Source: Candidatus Mycobacterium methanotrophicum | GTDB taxonomy: Bacteria > Actinomycetota > Actinomycetes > Mycobacteriales > Mycobacteriaceae | Assembly: GCF_023515995.1 (NCBI RefSeq) | Contig: NZ_CP097320.1 | Span: 3,100,001-3,164,000 of the forward strand | Length of the DNA stretch: 64,000 bases | Reading direction: 5' to 3' | Shown: in pieces, positions 37,502 through 47,998 of the stretch | How the letters are laid out: every line of letters starts with the position of its first letter | How positions within the stretch are numbered: position 1 is the stretch's first letter | The notes under the pieces: model-generated | The model's database searches: none | Told to the model about the DNA's origin: nothing | What the model saw: only the letters and a program-made list of their open reading frames with translations | Program-made: the position numbers and the translations under genes

Positions 37502-38553
37502 TTTCGATGGACCTGTCGGAGGAAGTGGTCCACGTCCGCGACTGGGTGCATGAATTTGCCGAATCGGTTGTCCGGCCGGCCGCCGCGGAGTGGGACGAGC
37601 GGGAAGAAACCCCGTGGCCGATCATCCAAGAGGCTGCCAAGGTCGGGCTCTACACCCCCGATCTATTCGCCCAAATGGCTGCCGAATCCAGCGGTCTGGG
37701 CATGCCGACGGTATTCGAGGAAATGTTCTGGGGCGACGCCGGAATTGCGTTGTCGATCATGGCCACCGGACTTGCGGCGGCTGCACTGGCCGCCAACGGG
37801 ACCCCGCAGCAACTCGGTGAGTGGCTGCCGCAGATGTTCGGCACCCCGGGCGAGCCCAAGCTGGCGGCGTTCTGCTCGTCCGAACCCGGTGCCGGTTCCG
37901 ACGTGGGAGCCGTCCGCACCAAGGCACGGTATGACGAAGCCGCCGACGAGTGGGTGCTGGGCGGCACCAAGACATGGGCTACTAACGGTGGAATCGCCAA
38001 TGTCCATGTGGTGGTGGCGTCGGTCGAGCCCGAGTTGGGCACGCGGGGACAGGCGACGTTCATCGTGCCTCCCGGTACAAAGGGCTTGTCACAGGGGCAG
38101 AAGTTCAAGAAGCACGGTATCCGGGCATCCCACACGGCTGAGGTGATTCTCGATGATGTCCGGATTCCTGGCGAGTTAATCCTCGGTGGCAGAGAGCGTT
38201 TCGAGAGCAGGATCGCCAAGATTCGGGAAGGACATCGCACAACCAGCCAGGCAGCGATGATGACGTTTGAGCGCACCCGCCCCGTGGTGGGCGCGATGGC
38301 GTTGGGCATCGCGCGGGCGGCCTACGAATATGCGCTGGAATACTCTCGCCAACGCGAACAGTTCGGACGGAAAATCGCCGAATTCCAGGCCATCGCGTTC
38401 AAGCTGGCCGACATGAAAAGCCGCATTGACGCATCGCGGATGCTGGTCTGGCGGGCCAGCTGGATGCAACGGAATGACAAGCCGTTCACCTCAGCCGAGG
38501 GCTCGATGGCCAAGTTGTACGCCAGCGAGACCGCAGTAACCACGTTCGCCTGA
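37477..38553 (+). pseudogene. Acyl-CoA dehydrogenase, C-terminally truncated
   Basis: The 358-residue frame has the acyl-CoA dehydrogenase core: CSSEPGAGSDVGAVRTKA and KTWATNGGIANVHVVVAS for FAD and substrate, and SRQREQFGRKIAEFQAIAFKLA. It ends ASETAVTTFA-stop. Normal family members continue with a V.ILGG.G...DYP segment and an EGTSEIQ motif for about 45 residues, so the FAD-binding C-terminus is missing. At 38541 the sequence continues as the middle of an alpha/beta hydrolase in another frame. Activity is doubtful. ATG 37492 is an alternative start. Confidence 0.8.
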
Positions 38554-39101
38554 TCGGCATTGACCGCCCCGGAATCGGGGCCTCCACGCCCTACCAGTAC
38601 GACACCGTCGTCGCATTCGCCGATGACCTGCGCACAGTGGCGGACACCCTGGGCATCGACAAGATGACCGTGATCGGCTTGTCAGGTGGCGGGCCGTACA
38701 CCCTCGGCTGCGCGGTGGCAATGCCCGATCGCGTCGTGGCGGTCGGGGTGCTCGGCGGCGTGGCCCCAACCGTCGGCGTCGACGCCATCGGCGGCGGAGT
38801 GATGGCACTTGGGTCACTGCTGGCCCCGCTGCTCAGCGTGGCCGGTTTTCCGATCCGGTGGGCGGCGGTCGGTTTGATCCGCCTTCTCAAGCCGGTCGCC
38901 GAGCCCGTGCTGTACCTGTACGCGCGGGTCTCCCCCGAAGCCGACCGGGCTCTGCTGGTCCGGCCCGAGTTCAAGGCCATGTTCCTCGACGATCTGCTCA
39001 ACGGCAGCCGTAAGCAGCTACGCCGCAGCCGGGACTTCGCCCGGCGGCGGTGGCCCTTCGGGCAGTTTCGCCTCACGCGGGCGGGTGGTTTCGTAGGTTG
39101 A
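38541..39101 (+). pseudogene. Internal fragment of an alpha/beta hydrolase
   Basis: From 38541 the third frame reads VRLIGIDRPGIGASTPYQYDT, then DKMTVIGLSGGGPYTLGCAV, which carries the nucleophile elbow GLSGGG, and continues to FLDDLLNGSRKQLR near 39025. The last 25 codons before the stop at 39101 look unrelated. Both ends are missing: the oxyanion strand is lost in the fusion with the acyl-CoA dehydrogenase, and the Asp/His C-terminal part is lost at the other junction. Confidence 0.75.
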
Positions 39102-39105
39102 GCGG

Positions 39106-40061
39106 ATGTCCAGTGATGAGTTCAGCCTGCGGTATTCGGATCTGGTGACCGGCAGCTATGACTGCGTGGATCGGATCGTGCTCAATGCGTTCTTCTCGCT
39201 GGGATATAACCCGGGCGGGTTGCGGGTGTGGTGGCGTCGGCTGCACGGCGACAGCGACGCCGAGCTGGACAACACCCATTTGATGCGGATGGCGGGCCGC
39301 TTCGCCCGCCGGGTCAAGGCGTGGGGCGCGGCCAACGCGGCGCCGGTGATCTTCTGCAAGGCCGGGGAACGCAAGCACCGCATCGCCGAGGAGTATCTGG
39401 CCACCCGCCAGGTCGGCGTCGGGGTGTTTATGGTGCTGGCGGCCAAGGCGCCAGCACCGGTGTGGAAGGTGGCCCGCTCGCCCAAGACCGGCGCGATCCT
39501 CAACATCGAAAGGAGACGCGAATACGTCAACCACTACTCGTTTCACATCATCGACCCCGAGTGGGGCATGTCACGATCAAGATGAGCGGGCATCCGCCGT
39601 TCGGCGCGCAGATCATCCTCAACGGCCATGAGTTCGCGGCTCGCCAGGCCGCCGCGGCGGGGATAGCATTCACCAAGGCCGGCAACTGCTTCACCGCTGT
39701 GGCCGCCCCCGCAGGCCTGGCCCGGATCGCAGATGCCTTGTCGCAGGATGCGGCTGTAGGGCGGCTGGGTCAGGTCTGCCAACGCTGGATCTATTCGGCG
39801 TGTTTGTGCTTCGGGCTGGATCTCGACGAGCAACACCGCAGCGGATTCGGCTACGGGTTCGCCGTCTATCAGCTCGAATACAGCCGCAACCTGATCTTCG
39901 CCAACGGCGCCATCATGCAGCGGGTCTTCGACGCAGTCGTCGATCGCACCCGCTGCCGGCTGGATGCGCCCAAGATCGGCACCATCGTCGGCGCCGCGCG
40001 CCGCCCACACCGCACCCGCAAACGCTCCTCGGCGATCGAGGCCGCGATCGAGAAGAGCTAA
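39106..40061 (+). pseudogene. Uncharacterised widespread protein family, one frameshift
   Basis: ATG 39106 gives SLRYSDLVTGSYDCVDRIVLN, WGAANAAPVIFCKAGERKH and REYVNHYSFHIIDPEWG. One shift near 39565 leads to HVTIKMSGHPPFGAQIILNG, NCFTAVAAPAGLARIADALS and a stop at 40059. The restored protein has about 318 residues. It resembles a large family of unannotated bacterial proteins with an N-terminal CFDR.IF..., a central HYYF/HPEWG...I...PFG.QI.LNG and an NCF motif, often present in several copies per genome. The function is unknown to me; a mobile-element origin is possible. Confidence 0.6.
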
Positions 40062-40091
40062 TTTCCGCGTACCCCCGCGGGTGTGGCCGGG

Positions 40092-40319
40092 TCACGGGGG
40101 AGGCGACGGGGGAGGCGGAAGTCGTTGCCAGCCTCCCGCCTGCGAATACGTCCAACCGCAGGGCACGAACTCCACATGCAACCACCCATCCGGGGTCGGT
40201 GTCCAGCACTTCGGCGCGTTCGGATCGGGTTGGTCCGGCTGGTCGTCTGCGTGGGCAAGGCCGCTGCCGGACAGCACAGCAGTCGCAACGGCCACGATGA
40301 TCGCCAGTTTGGTCTTCAT
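40092..40319 (-). CDS. Small secreted protein, 75 residues
   Basis: The signal peptide (KTKLAIIVAVATAVLSGSG, cut near AHA-DD) precedes a 50-residue mature part with two Cys (KCWTPTPDGW and VPCGWTYS), possibly a disulfide, and a Pro-rich tail ending PPPPSPPP. No family is recognised. Many mycobacteria encode similar short secreted proteins. It is intact between two damaged genes. Confidence 0.6.
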   Translation of the reverse strand: MKTKLAIIVAVATAVLSGSGLAHADDQPDQPDPNAPKCWTPTPDGWLHVEFVPCGWTYSQAGGWQRLPPPPSPPP

Positions 40320-40443
40320 GAGTTAATTTTGCCGTCCGCAGCGCTCGTCAAACCGATGCGGCTATCATGCGACGAGTTTGTCGACGCCGTCGAAAAGTAG
40401 CGCCGGTCACAAATTGCCCGACGAGTCGTGATACATAGTACGA

Positions 40444-41732
40444 GTGGTCGATAAGCAGCGACTCAGCAACGATCAGCGCAACTCGTTCATTGCCGCGCTG
40501 CTGGGTTGGACGATGGACGCCTTCGATTACTTTCTCGTCGTGCTGGTGTATGCGGATATCGCAAAGACGTTCCACCACACCAGAACCGAAGTCGCGTTCC
40601 TGACAACCGCCACTCTGTTGATGCGCCCGGTGGGCGCATTGTTGTTCGGGCTGTGGGCCGACCGGGTGGGCCGGCGGCTACCGCTGATGGGCGACGTGAC
40701 GTTCTATTTCCCTAGTCGGTTTCTTCTGTGCGTTCGCACCGAATTTCGCTGTGCTGGTAATCCTTCGACTGCTATACGGCGTCGGAATGGGCGGTGAGTG
40801 GGGTGTGGGCGCCGCGCTTGCGATGGAGAATGTTCCCGCGGAGCGACGCGGCTTCTTTTCCGGTCTGTTGCAAGAGGGCTACGCATTGGGCTATCTGCTC
40901 GCAACGTTGGCGTCGCTGTTGGTGATGGACCGGCTCGGGTTGTCATGGCGCTGGCTGTTCGGGCTGAGCATCATCCCGGCGCTGGTCAGCCCGATCATCC
41001 GGTATCGGGTGAAGGAGTCCGAGGTGTGGGAGGCCAAACATCGCCGAATGCGGCTGACTCACACCAGGATTAGCGATGTGCTGCGCGACGCTGCGATCGT
41101 CCGCCGGTTCATCTACCTGATGCTGCTGATGGCCGCCTTCAATTGGATGAGCCACGGCACCCAGGACATCTACCCTACCTTTCTGTCGGCGACCCACAAC
41201 GGTGGCGCAGAGCTGTCGGGCACGACCGCGAAGTGGATCGTGGTGACCTACAACGCCGGCGCCATCGTCGGCGGCCTGCTTTTCGGCTCGCTGTCTCAAA
41301 GATTCGGCCACCGCCACACGGTGGTGTTCTGCGCGGTATGGGGCCTACCGATCGTCCCGCTGTTCGCCTACTCGCATACCGCAGCGATGTTGTGGCCTTG
41401 GCTCGTTTCTGATGCAACTCGTCGTGCAGGGCGCGTGGGGCGTCATACCGGCGCATCTGACGGAGATGTCGCCGGATGCCATCCGGGGCTTCTACCCGGG
41501 GGTCACCTACCAGCTGGGCAATCTGCTGGCCGCGTTCAACTTGCCGATCCAAGAGCGACTTGCCGCTGCGCACGGCTACCCCTTCGCGTTGGCCGCGACG
41601 ATTGTGCCGGTGCTGACCGTCGTCGCTCTTTTGACAGCGATCGGCAAGGACGCGACCGGAATCCGCTTCGGCACTAAGCAAAGCGCTTACAGTCGCGCCG
41701 GTCCGGTCGGCGATCGCGGCGAGCAACGTTAA
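40444..41732 (+). pseudogene. nanT: MFS sialate-type transporter (NanT, Rv1902c-like), two frameshifts
   Basis: The start NSFIAALLGWTMDAFDYFLVV and the MFS motif GLWADRVGRRLP are typical of the sialate/metabolite:H+ symporter family. One extra base near 40710 moves the frame to [21 protein letters not shown] and on through [21 protein letters not shown] second shift near 41405 leads to [20 protein letters not shown] and the stop. With both repaired the protein would have about 429 residues and twelve helices. Position before cinA matches Rv1902c-Rv1901. No deletion is evident. Confidence 0.78.
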
Positions 41733-41735
41733 CCC

Positions 41736-42101
41736 TTAAAAGGGTGGTGGGTCGTTGCGGGCAGCGATTCGTCTTCGGCCACTCTGGGCCGCAATGACGG
41801 CCTCGTTGATCCGTCGCTCCGAGGCGATGCGGGCGGCGCGCTCGGCGGCGCGGGTCTGGCGGCGGGCTGGCATCATCAGTCCTCGGTGCTCGCCCTGTGC
41901 TCGACTTGAGGTCGGCAACACCAATTCGCCCGTTGACGCGACCAACAATGGGAAGAAGATACTGGCGCCGGGTTTGGTGGTGTAGATGTGACCCGTCGGT
42001 GACATCCACTCCACGGCACCATCGGCAAGCTGACGGTCGGCCCAGCCGCCAAACCCCGAGTAGAACGTCTTCAGCAGGTGGTGCCAACTGTGGATAACCA
42101 A
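41736..42101 (-). pseudogene. C-terminal fragment of a DUF222/13E12-type HNH protein
   Basis: The frame reads HSWHHLLKTFYSGFGGWADRQ, then GAVEWMSPTGHIYTTKPGA, the HNH-like C-terminus of the REP13E12/DUF222 family common in mycobacteria. A charged tail follows (RRQTRAAERAARIASERRI). The large DUF222 N-terminal domain is absent; cinA ends 4 bp from its start. REP13E12 copies are repeat-like elements in M. tuberculosis. Confidence 0.7.
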
Positions 42102-42104
42102 AAG

Positions 42105-43388
42105 TCATTGAGAACGGTGGTTGCCCAGTTCGCTGAGCGCCCGGCGCAGCAAATGCATCGCCACCGTCGTCGACCACTCCCGGACATCGGCACGGTTGCC
42201 GGGCAGTCGAAGCGTTCGCGTCACCAACCGTGCCTCGGTCAGCGCCACCGTGAAGCAGACCGTGCCGACCGGCTTGTCCGCTGTTCCTCCGTCTGGACCG
42301 GCGATCCCAGTGATCGCAACCGCCGTGTCGGCCGTAAAGCGTTGCAGCGCACCGGTTGCCATCGCCTCGGCTACCGGCTCGGAGACCGCGCCGTGTGCCT
42401 CGATCAACGCTGAATCGACACCGAGCAACTGCGTTTTTGCCTCGTTGGCGTAAGCAACCAGACCGCCGGCGACGTAGGCGGACGAACCCGGCCGCTCGGT
42501 GAGCCGTGCCGCCAGCAGCCCGCCGGTGCAAGACTCCGCCGTCGCTATCCGCCGCCCGGTCAACAGCTGCGCCACCTGATCGTCCACCTGCGAGCCATCT
42601 TCGGAATAGATGTGCTGCCCGTGCCGCGCGCGCAACAATTCGACCAGTTGGCTGTACACCTCTGCGGCGTCGGGCTCGTAACGGGTGACGATCTCGAGCT
42701 CTCCTCGCCGCAAGCAGGTGGTGATCTCCAAGGACCCGAAATCGGGCAGGCGCTGCTCGGCGTCGCGCAGGGTCTCGGCCAGGCCGGACTCCGCCAATCC
42801 GAACATCCGCACGGTGTCCTGGCGGTAGACCGTCCGGCCGGCGATGGCGTCCTGAACCGCGGGTGTCGCTACGGCGATCGGCCACATCGGTTGCAGTTCG
42901 CGCGGCGGCCCGGGTAACACTACGACGGTCGGCTTACCGGGCACGACCACACCCGGGGCCGTGCCCACCGGGTCGATCACCAGCGCGTCGGCCGGGATCA
43001 TCGCTTGCTTGCGATTGGCGGCGCGGACCGCATCGAAATCGCCACCCTCAATGCGAGCCATCAACTTCTTCAGGATCGCCGCGATGTTGGCCTCCAACTT
43101 GGCGTCCAGCACCAGCTCGCGTTCGCAGAACCGCGCCACGGTCGCAACGGTCATATCGTCGGCGGTCGGCCCCAATCCGCCGCTGGTCACGATCAGGTCC
43201 ACGCCCTCGGCTGCCAGGAACCGCAGCGCCGCCTCGATGTCTGCGTCGCGGTCACCGCAGAGGGTGATGTGGGCGAGTTCGACGCCCAACTCGAGAAGCC
43301 GATCGGCCAGCCATGGACCGTTGCGGTCGGCCACCCGACCGGTCAACACCTCGGTTCCGGTCACGACAATGCCGGCGCGTGCAGTCAC
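42105..43388 (-). CDS. cinA: CinA-like protein
   Basis: The 427-residue product has an N-terminal MoCF-like domain ([41 protein letters not shown]) and a C-terminal CinA domain ([20 protein letters not shown], then [15 protein letters not shown] and [19 protein letters not shown]). The C-terminal domain has NMN amidohydrolase activity in several bacteria, the N-terminal one ADP-ribose pyrophosphatase-like activity. The catalytic Ser lies in AESCTGG. It uses a GTG start. It corresponds to Rv1901 by position. Cytoplasmic. Confidence 0.93.
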   Translation of the reverse strand: MTARAGIVVTGTEVLTGRVADRNGPWLADRLLELGVELAHITLCGDRDADIEAALRFLAAEGVDLIVTSGGLGPTADDMTVATVARFCERELVLDAKLEANIAAILKKLMARIEGGDFDAVRAANRKQAMIPADALVIDPVGTAPGVVVPGKPTVVVLPGPPRELQPMWPIAVATPAVQDAIAGRTVYRQDTVRMFGLAESGLAETLRDAEQRLPDFGSLEITTCLRRGELEIVTRYEPDAAEVYSQLVELLRARHGQHIYSEDGSQVDDQVAQLLTGRRIATAESCTGGLLAARLTERPGSSAYVAGGLVAYANEAKTQLLGVDSALIEAHGAVSEPVAEAMATGALQRFTADTAVAITGIAGPDGGTADKPVGTVCFTVALTEARLVTRTLRLPGNRADVREWSTTVAMHLLRRALSELGNHRSQ

Positions 43389-43421
43389 GCTATGACAGTA
43401 GGCGTGGAGGAGAATCGATTG

Positions 43422-43916
43422 ATGATCGAGTTAGAGGTACTTCAAGCTGATGTCACCAAGCTCGAGGTTGATGCGATCACGAACGCGGCCAACACCGAGC
43501 TTCGGCATGGTGGCGGGGTCGCCGCGGCCATCTCCCGGGCCGGCGGCCCGGCTGTGCAGCGCGAGTCGGACGAGAAGGCGCCGATATGCCTCGGGGAAGC
43601 CGTCGAGACCACCGCCGGCGAGATGCCGGCCCGCTACGTGATCCACGCCGCCACGATGGAGCTTGGCGGACCGACCTCGGCCGACATCATTGCCCGGGCC
43701 ACCCGCTCGACGCTGCATACTGCAGACGAATTAAGTTGTCGCTCATTAGCTTTGGTGGCTTTCGGTACCGGAGTTGGCGGTTTTCCGTTGGATGAGGCGG
43801 CCCGGCTGATGGTCGACGCGGTGCGCCAGCACCAGCCGCGTTCGCTTGAGCGTGTCGTGTTCGCGGTGCACGGCGACGCCGCCGAACAAGCATTTCGCGC
43901 TGCGATCGGCGGTTAA
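43422..43916 (+). CDS. Macro domain protein
   Basis: The 164-residue product is a single macro domain: [21 protein letters not shown], then the loop [13 protein letters not shown] and a late [18 protein letters not shown] phosphate loop. Macro domains bind ADP-ribose or remove it from proteins or O-acetyl-ADP-ribose. ATG 43422 follows GGAGGAG by 10 nt; an ATG at 43392 would add ten residues. In M. tuberculosis LppD (Rv1899c) carries a macro domain at the same place, but here no lipobox is present. It converges on the next gene with 4 bp overlap. Confidence 0.85.
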   Translation: MIELEVLQADVTKLEVDAITNAANTELRHGGGVAAAISRAGGPAVQRESDEKAPICLGEAVETTAGEMPARYVIHAATMELGGPTSADIIARATRSTLHTADELSCRSLALVAFGTGVGGFPLDEAARLMVDAVRQHQPRSLERVVFAVHGDAAEQAFRAAIGG

Positions 43917-44224
43917 GCCTCCGGACCGCTCAAAAAACGCTCGACTGATTCGGTTTTGCGGGTCATCGCGTCGGTGACACCAGAGCGCCAGTCCGCCTTG
44001 ATCACCACGCTGACCCGAGGGGAGCGGGCCTTGACGGCCTCGACGGCGCGCTGCACCACCGCCATCACCAGATCCCAGCTATCGCCTTCAACGACGGTAA
44101 ACATCGCATCGGTCTTGTTCGCCAAACCGGAATCGCGCACCACTCGCACCGCTTCGGCGACGATCTCACCGACGCTTTCACCCACGCCCAGCGGGGTGAC
44201 GGAGAATGCGACCAGTACGGACAC
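43913..44224 (-). CDS. MTH1187/YkoF-type thiamine-binding protein (Rv1898-like)
   Basis: From the GTG at 44224 ([15 protein letters not shown]) the product has 103 residues, close to Rv1898. It has a ferredoxin-like fold with the family patterns [19 protein letters not shown] and [17 protein letters not shown]. Family members bind thiamine or related pyrimidines, but the role in mycobacteria is unproved. The frame is open upstream, but homology starts at this GTG. Confidence 0.82.
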   Translation of the reverse strand: MSVLVAFSVTPLGVGESVGEIVAEAVRVVRDSGLANKTDAMFTVVEGDSWDLVMAVVQRAVEAVKARSPRVSVVIKADWRSGVTDAMTRKTESVERFLSGPEA

Positions 44225-44264
44225 AACACAGACCCTACTCGACACGCATGGCAGCATCGGCTCC

Positions 44265-44696
44265 ATGCGTGTTCTGGTGCAACGGGTCTCATCGGCGACG
44301 GTGTCGGTCGGTCAGCATGTCGTGGGGTCAATCCAACCCGACGGCCAGGGGCTGTTGGCGTTCGTCGGAGTGACCCACGACGACGATATCGGCAAAACCC
44401 GGCGGCTCGCTGAAAAGCTTTGGCAGCTCAGAATTCTCGAGGGCGAGCAGTCCGCAGCCGACATCAACGCCCCGATCATGGTGATCAGCCAGTTCACGTT
44501 GTACGCCGACACCGCCAAGGGGCGACGACCGTCATGGAATGCCGCCGCCCCCGGCGCCGTCGCCGAGCCGCTGATAGCGGCGTTCGCGCACGCGTTGCGG
44601 CAGCTGGGCGCCCACGTGGAAACCGGTAGGTTCGGCGCGCACATGCAGGTCGCATTGATCAATGACGGCCCGGTGACCCTACTGCTGGAGCTGTGA
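44265..44696 (+). CDS. dtd: D-aminoacyl-tRNA deacylase
   Basis: Dtd removes D-amino acids (and Gly mischarged on tRNA-Ala) from tRNAs. The 143-residue product begins [15 protein letters not shown], carries SQFTLYAD (the S-Q-F-T-L family signature) and ends with the GPVT motif ([10 protein letters not shown]) that crosses the dimer interface. Length equals M. tuberculosis Rv1897c. It is divergent from the thiamine-binding gene with 40 bp between starts, a likely shared promoter region. Confidence 0.94.
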   Translation: MRVLVQRVSSATVSVGQHVVGSIQPDGQGLLAFVGVTHDDDIGKTRRLAEKLWQLRILEGEQSAADINAPIMVISQFTLYADTAKGRRPSWNAAAPGAVAEPLIAAFAHALRQLGAHVETGRFGAHMQVALINDGPVTLLLEL

Positions 44697-44792
44697 TTGG
44701 CGGGTCATTGCCGTCTCCGCGGCGGCTGAGCGTAGCGTGCTGTGGAAGCGGCGGTTGGTCGAGCCGCACCCGGCGTTCGTGGAGCGGCTGAC

Positions 44793-45749
44793 GTGAGGTA
44801 CGCGCAGGATCGTGGTCACGTCGCCTTCTTCTACCGCACCCGGCAGGAATACCGCGATCATCTGCTGGCATTTGTCTCCGGCGCCGTTCAGGCGGATCAA
44901 GCGGTGCTGATCGCGGTTCCGGCAGGGAACTTGGCGGTGCTGGCCGCCGAGTTGGACGGCTTGGCCGCCGGCGTGGTCATGACCGACATGAGCGAAGCGG
45001 GCCGCAACCCCAGCCGGATCCTGGGCGAGGTGCTGAGCAGGTTGGTCGACAAGCATCGCGGAAAACCGGCACGCATGATCAGCGAACACATGTGACCGAG
45101 TCGTTCTGTTGCCGAATATCCGGCCTGCGTGGAACACGAGACGCTGCTCAACCGAGCTTTCACCGGCCGCGACGTCACGGTGGTCTGCCCATATGACGTC
45201 TCACGGCTCGACCCCGACGTCATCGCCGACGCCCGTTGCACCCATCCGGTTCTATGGCAGAACGGAATCCTAGACAACGACAATGCGGCATACGCCCCCG
45301 AAACGATGCTCGCTCGCTACAACCGGCCGCTGTTCAGCCACCCGACAGCAGTCAGGTACACGGCGCGGACACTGGACGACTTGGCCGGGGCACGGGCCTT
45401 CGCCGGTGCCTACGCGCAGTGGTTCGGCCTGTCTCCCGACCAGACCGCGGACCTGCAGTTGATCGCCAGTGAACTGACAACGGCGGGCCTGACACACGCG
45501 GGCGGGACGTGCCGCCTTGCACTGTGGCGGCAAGATGGCCATGTGGTCTGCGAAGTGCGTGACGACGGTTGCCTCGACGACCCGCTCGCCGGGCGCCGGC
45601 GGTACGCCAGCGACAGCGACCGTGGGCGCGGGCTGTACGTGGTCAACGCGGCGGCAGATCTGGTGCGCACGCACACCGCTGCTGACCAGACGACGATCCA
45701 CGCTTACCTTCACCTGCCGCGCGGCCATGACGTTGCGAGACATTCGTGA
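44793..45749 (+). pseudogene. MEDS sensor-HATPase protein interrupted by an in-frame TGA
   Basis: GTG 44793 follows GGAG by 8 nt. The first part (GHVAFFYRTRQEYRDHLLAFV, DMSEAGRNPSRILGEV) is a MEDS domain. The frame meets TGA at 45093-45095 after RMISEHM and continues without any shift as PSRSVAEYPACVEHETLLNRA. It ends with an RsbW-like ATPase domain ([46 protein letters not shown]). In such proteins a Trp (TGG) would be natural at this point, so a single G to A change explains the stop. Intact proteins act in stress-response partner switching with STAS proteins. Confidence 0.8.
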
Positions 45750-45934
45750 GCTCTTGGCGTCGCCTCTCCGGACGGCGGTATGTTCGCCAGATGGGCTACA
45801 GCCGCTCACGCATCTTCGACGCCGATCGGCCGGCCCGGGTGCTCGCGCTGACTGCGGCCCGGGTGATCACCATCGGGTCATACGTTTTCCATCAGGTGGA
45901 GGGTTGGGAGCTGTTTTTGAGGAACGGTCAATGA
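45746..45934 (+). CDS. Small hypothetical protein, 62 residues, overlapping both neighbours
   Basis: I do not recognise this protein. It is rich in Arg and aromatic residues ([19 protein letters not shown]) with a moderately hydrophobic second half ([17 protein letters not shown]). The GTG start overlaps the previous stop (GTGA), and its TGA overlaps the ATG of the methyltransferase gene (ATGA). Two four-base overlaps in a row suggest a real, translationally coupled gene rather than a chance frame. Confidence 0.4.
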   Translation: MSSWRRLSGRRYVRQMGYSRSRIFDADRPARVLALTAARVITIGSYVFHQVEGWELFLRNGQ

Positions 45935-46842
45935 CCACACCGGACGGATGGATCCGCTCCGACCACGATGAGTGGGACATTGTCAGCAGCGTCGGCTATA
46001 CCGCACTGCTGGTAGCCGGATGGCGCGCCCTACATGCCATGAGTGCGCAGCCGCTGGTGCGTGACGACTACGCGAAGCATTTCATCACAGCTTCGGCGGA
46101 CCCGTATTTGACCGGTCTGCTTGCCGCGCCGGGAACATCCGATGGCGCGACGACCTTCCCGCGGCTGTACGGGGTGCAGACAAGGTTCTTCGACGAATTC
46201 TTCTCCTCCGCCGCTGACGGTGGTATCCGTCAAGCAGTCATCGTCGCGGCCGGGCTAGACTCTCGTGCATACCGGCTGAACTGGCCAAGTGGCACAACAG
46301 TATTCGAGATCGACCAACCGAAAGTTCTGGAGTTCAAAGAGCGCGTGCTCGCCGAGCATGCGGCCGTGCCCGCCGCGGATCGCCAAGAGGTCGCCACGGA
46401 TCTGCGCGACGACTGGTCAATACCGCTGCGCGCAGCGGGGTTCGACCCGCAACGCCCCACTGCCTGGTCGGTGGAGGGAATTCTGCCCTACTTGGCCGGC
46501 GACGCGCAGGACACGCTGTTCACCCGGATCAGCGACCTCTCCGCGCCGGGCAGCCGGATTGCGATCGGTGCGCTGGGCTCGTGCCTGGACGACGACAGAC
46601 TTGCCGCGCTAGGAGCGGCCTATCCCGGTCTCAACCTGTCCGGCGATGTCAGGTTCTCGGCTCTGACCTACGACGCCGCGAAGAAAACCAAACCCGCTGA
46701 CTGGCTCGCCGGTCACGGCTGGACGGTTGAGCCCGTCCGCGCCAACCCCGACTTGCAGGCCGAATATGGCCGAACTCCACCCGAAGTCGACCTGCGAGTC
46801 GACCAGATTATGCACTCGGAGTACATCACCGCGACCCGCTGA
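45931..46842 (+). CDS. SAM-dependent methyltransferase, TIGR00027 family (Rv1896c-like)
   Basis: The 303-residue product has the typical mycobacterial pattern: [27 protein letters not shown]-like [13 protein letters not shown], the SAM site [18 protein letters not shown], and [32 protein letters not shown] is also conserved. M. tuberculosis has more than ten such putative O-methyltransferases; substrates are unknown. Position after dtd matches Rv1896c. The gene is intact. Confidence 0.9.
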   Translation: MTTPDGWIRSDHDEWDIVSSVGYTALLVAGWRALHAMSAQPLVRDDYAKHFITASADPYLTGLLAAPGTSDGATTFPRLYGVQTRFFDEFFSSAADGGIRQAVIVAAGLDSRAYRLNWPSGTTVFEIDQPKVLEFKERVLAEHAAVPAADRQEVATDLRDDWSIPLRAAGFDPQRPTAWSVEGILPYLAGDAQDTLFTRISDLSAPGSRIAIGALGSCLDDDRLAALGAAYPGLNLSGDVRFSALTYDAAKKTKPADWLAGHGWTVEPVRANPDLQAEYGRTPPEVDLRVDQIMHSEYITATR

Positions 46843-46859
46843 GCTCGCGCTCTATTCCC

Positions 46860-47180
46860 CCACGACGTAGGTTGTGCTGCGACTCGCAGCTGCCACAAAA
46901 CGCTGCCGGCAGCGGTCACACCCGCCTGAATCAGCTCGCGTTTGAGGACTTTGTTGGTTGCTGTCTGAGGCAGCTCGCCCTGGTACTCCGGCGGCCAGTT
47001 CAGTCCGAACCATCCCCGCTAGCCGATCTTGCGTCGGAACGACGCGACGTGCCCGCCGAGAGACTCCTGGCCGTGTTCAGCCGGTTCGCAGCGCAGACCC
47101 GCCGTGACGTTTCGCCGCAGAAAGTCACGCACCTCGGCCAGCCAGGCGTTCTGCGCTGCGTCAAGTGCGAAATCCACCAT
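46860..47180 (-). pseudogene. Acyl-CoA dehydrogenase N-terminus fused in frame to a FadD C-terminus
   Basis: ATG 47180 begins VDFALDAAQNAWLAEVRDFL, then EHGQESLGGHVASFRRKIG, a clear acyl-CoA dehydrogenase N-terminus. A TAG follows where Glu is usual (GWFGLNWP comes next). Right after PPEYQG the frame continues as ELPQTATNKVLKRELIQAG, the C-terminal signature of acyl-CoA synthetases. A deletion has joined two genes in the same frame, removing about a whole gene length between them. The product would be 48 residues because of the TAG. Confidence 0.78.
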
Positions 47181-47227
47181 CCACTTCTTAGCGCCTCCGA
47201 CCTGCGTGTGCCCGACGTTTCGAAAAT

Positions 47228-47965
47228 CTAGAACTTGTGCGGGACGTCGTTGACCAGGCCGCCGTCCATCACGAATTCGGCGCCGGTGGCATACGACGAT
47301 TCGTCGCTGGCCAGGAACACCACGAAGGTGGCGACCTCGTCGGCCACACCGGGGCGACCGAGCGGGACGGTGACCATGTCGTCCGGGAAATGCTTGGTCA
47401 TCGGGGTGCGGATGAATCCGGGGTGAATCGAGTTGACCCGGATGTTGTGCGCCGCCAATTCCAACGCGGCTGACTTGGTCAGGCCGCGCACCGCCCACTT
47501 TGAAGCGACGTACGGGTGCACCATCACGGCGCCTCGCAGGCCCTCGATGGATGAGACGTTGATGATCGAGCCGCCGCCGGCGGCCTTCATCGGCTCCACC
47601 GCGGCCTGGATGCCGTGAAACGTACCGTTGACGTTGACGTCAATGACCTTGTGCCACTTGGCCACATCGAACTGCCCCAGCTGGCCGAGCGCCACGATGC
47701 CGGCGTTGTTGACCAGAACGTTGAGCTTGCCGAAATCGGTGACCGCGGCGGACACCGCGGCCTCCCACTCGTCGGGTTGGGTGACGTCGAGGTGGACGTA
47801 GCGCGCGGCATCACCGATTTCGCCGGCCAGCGCCTTGCCCTCGTCATCGAGGATGTCGCCGATCACCACCTTGGCGCCCTCGTCGACCAGCATCCGGGCA
47901 TCCGCAGCACCGATCCCACGAGCGCCGCCGCTGATCAGTGCAACTTTTCCGTTCACGCGTCCCAT
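47228..47965 (-). CDS. Short-chain dehydrogenase (FabG3/hydroxysteroid dehydrogenase-like)
   Basis: The 245-residue NAD(P)-dependent oxidoreductase has the cofactor motif [16 protein letters not shown] (VLVNNAGIV), and active-site Ser in NVSSIEG and YVASK (Tyr-x-x-x-Lys). The Asp in [10 protein letters not shown] favours NAD(H). It is close in type to M. tuberculosis Rv2002, a 3-alpha/20-beta-hydroxysteroid dehydrogenase. A perfect KstR-type box lies 33 bp upstream of the start, which supports a sterol role. It is divergent from the nitronate monooxygenase gene. Confidence 0.86.
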   Translation of the reverse strand: MGRVNGKVALISGGARGIGAADARMLVDEGAKVVIGDILDDEGKALAGEIGDAARYVHLDVTQPDEWEAAVSAAVTDFGKLNVLVNNAGIVALGQLGQFDVAKWHKVIDVNVNGTFHGIQAAVEPMKAAGGGSIINVSSIEGLRGAVMVHPYVASKWAVRGLTKSAALELAAHNIRVNSIHPGFIRTPMTKHFPDDMVTVPLGRPGVADEVATFVVFLASDESSYATGAEFVMDGGLVNDVPHKF

Positions 47966-47998
47966 GACGCGTCAGGCTACCGCAGCCGGAAATGCGAT

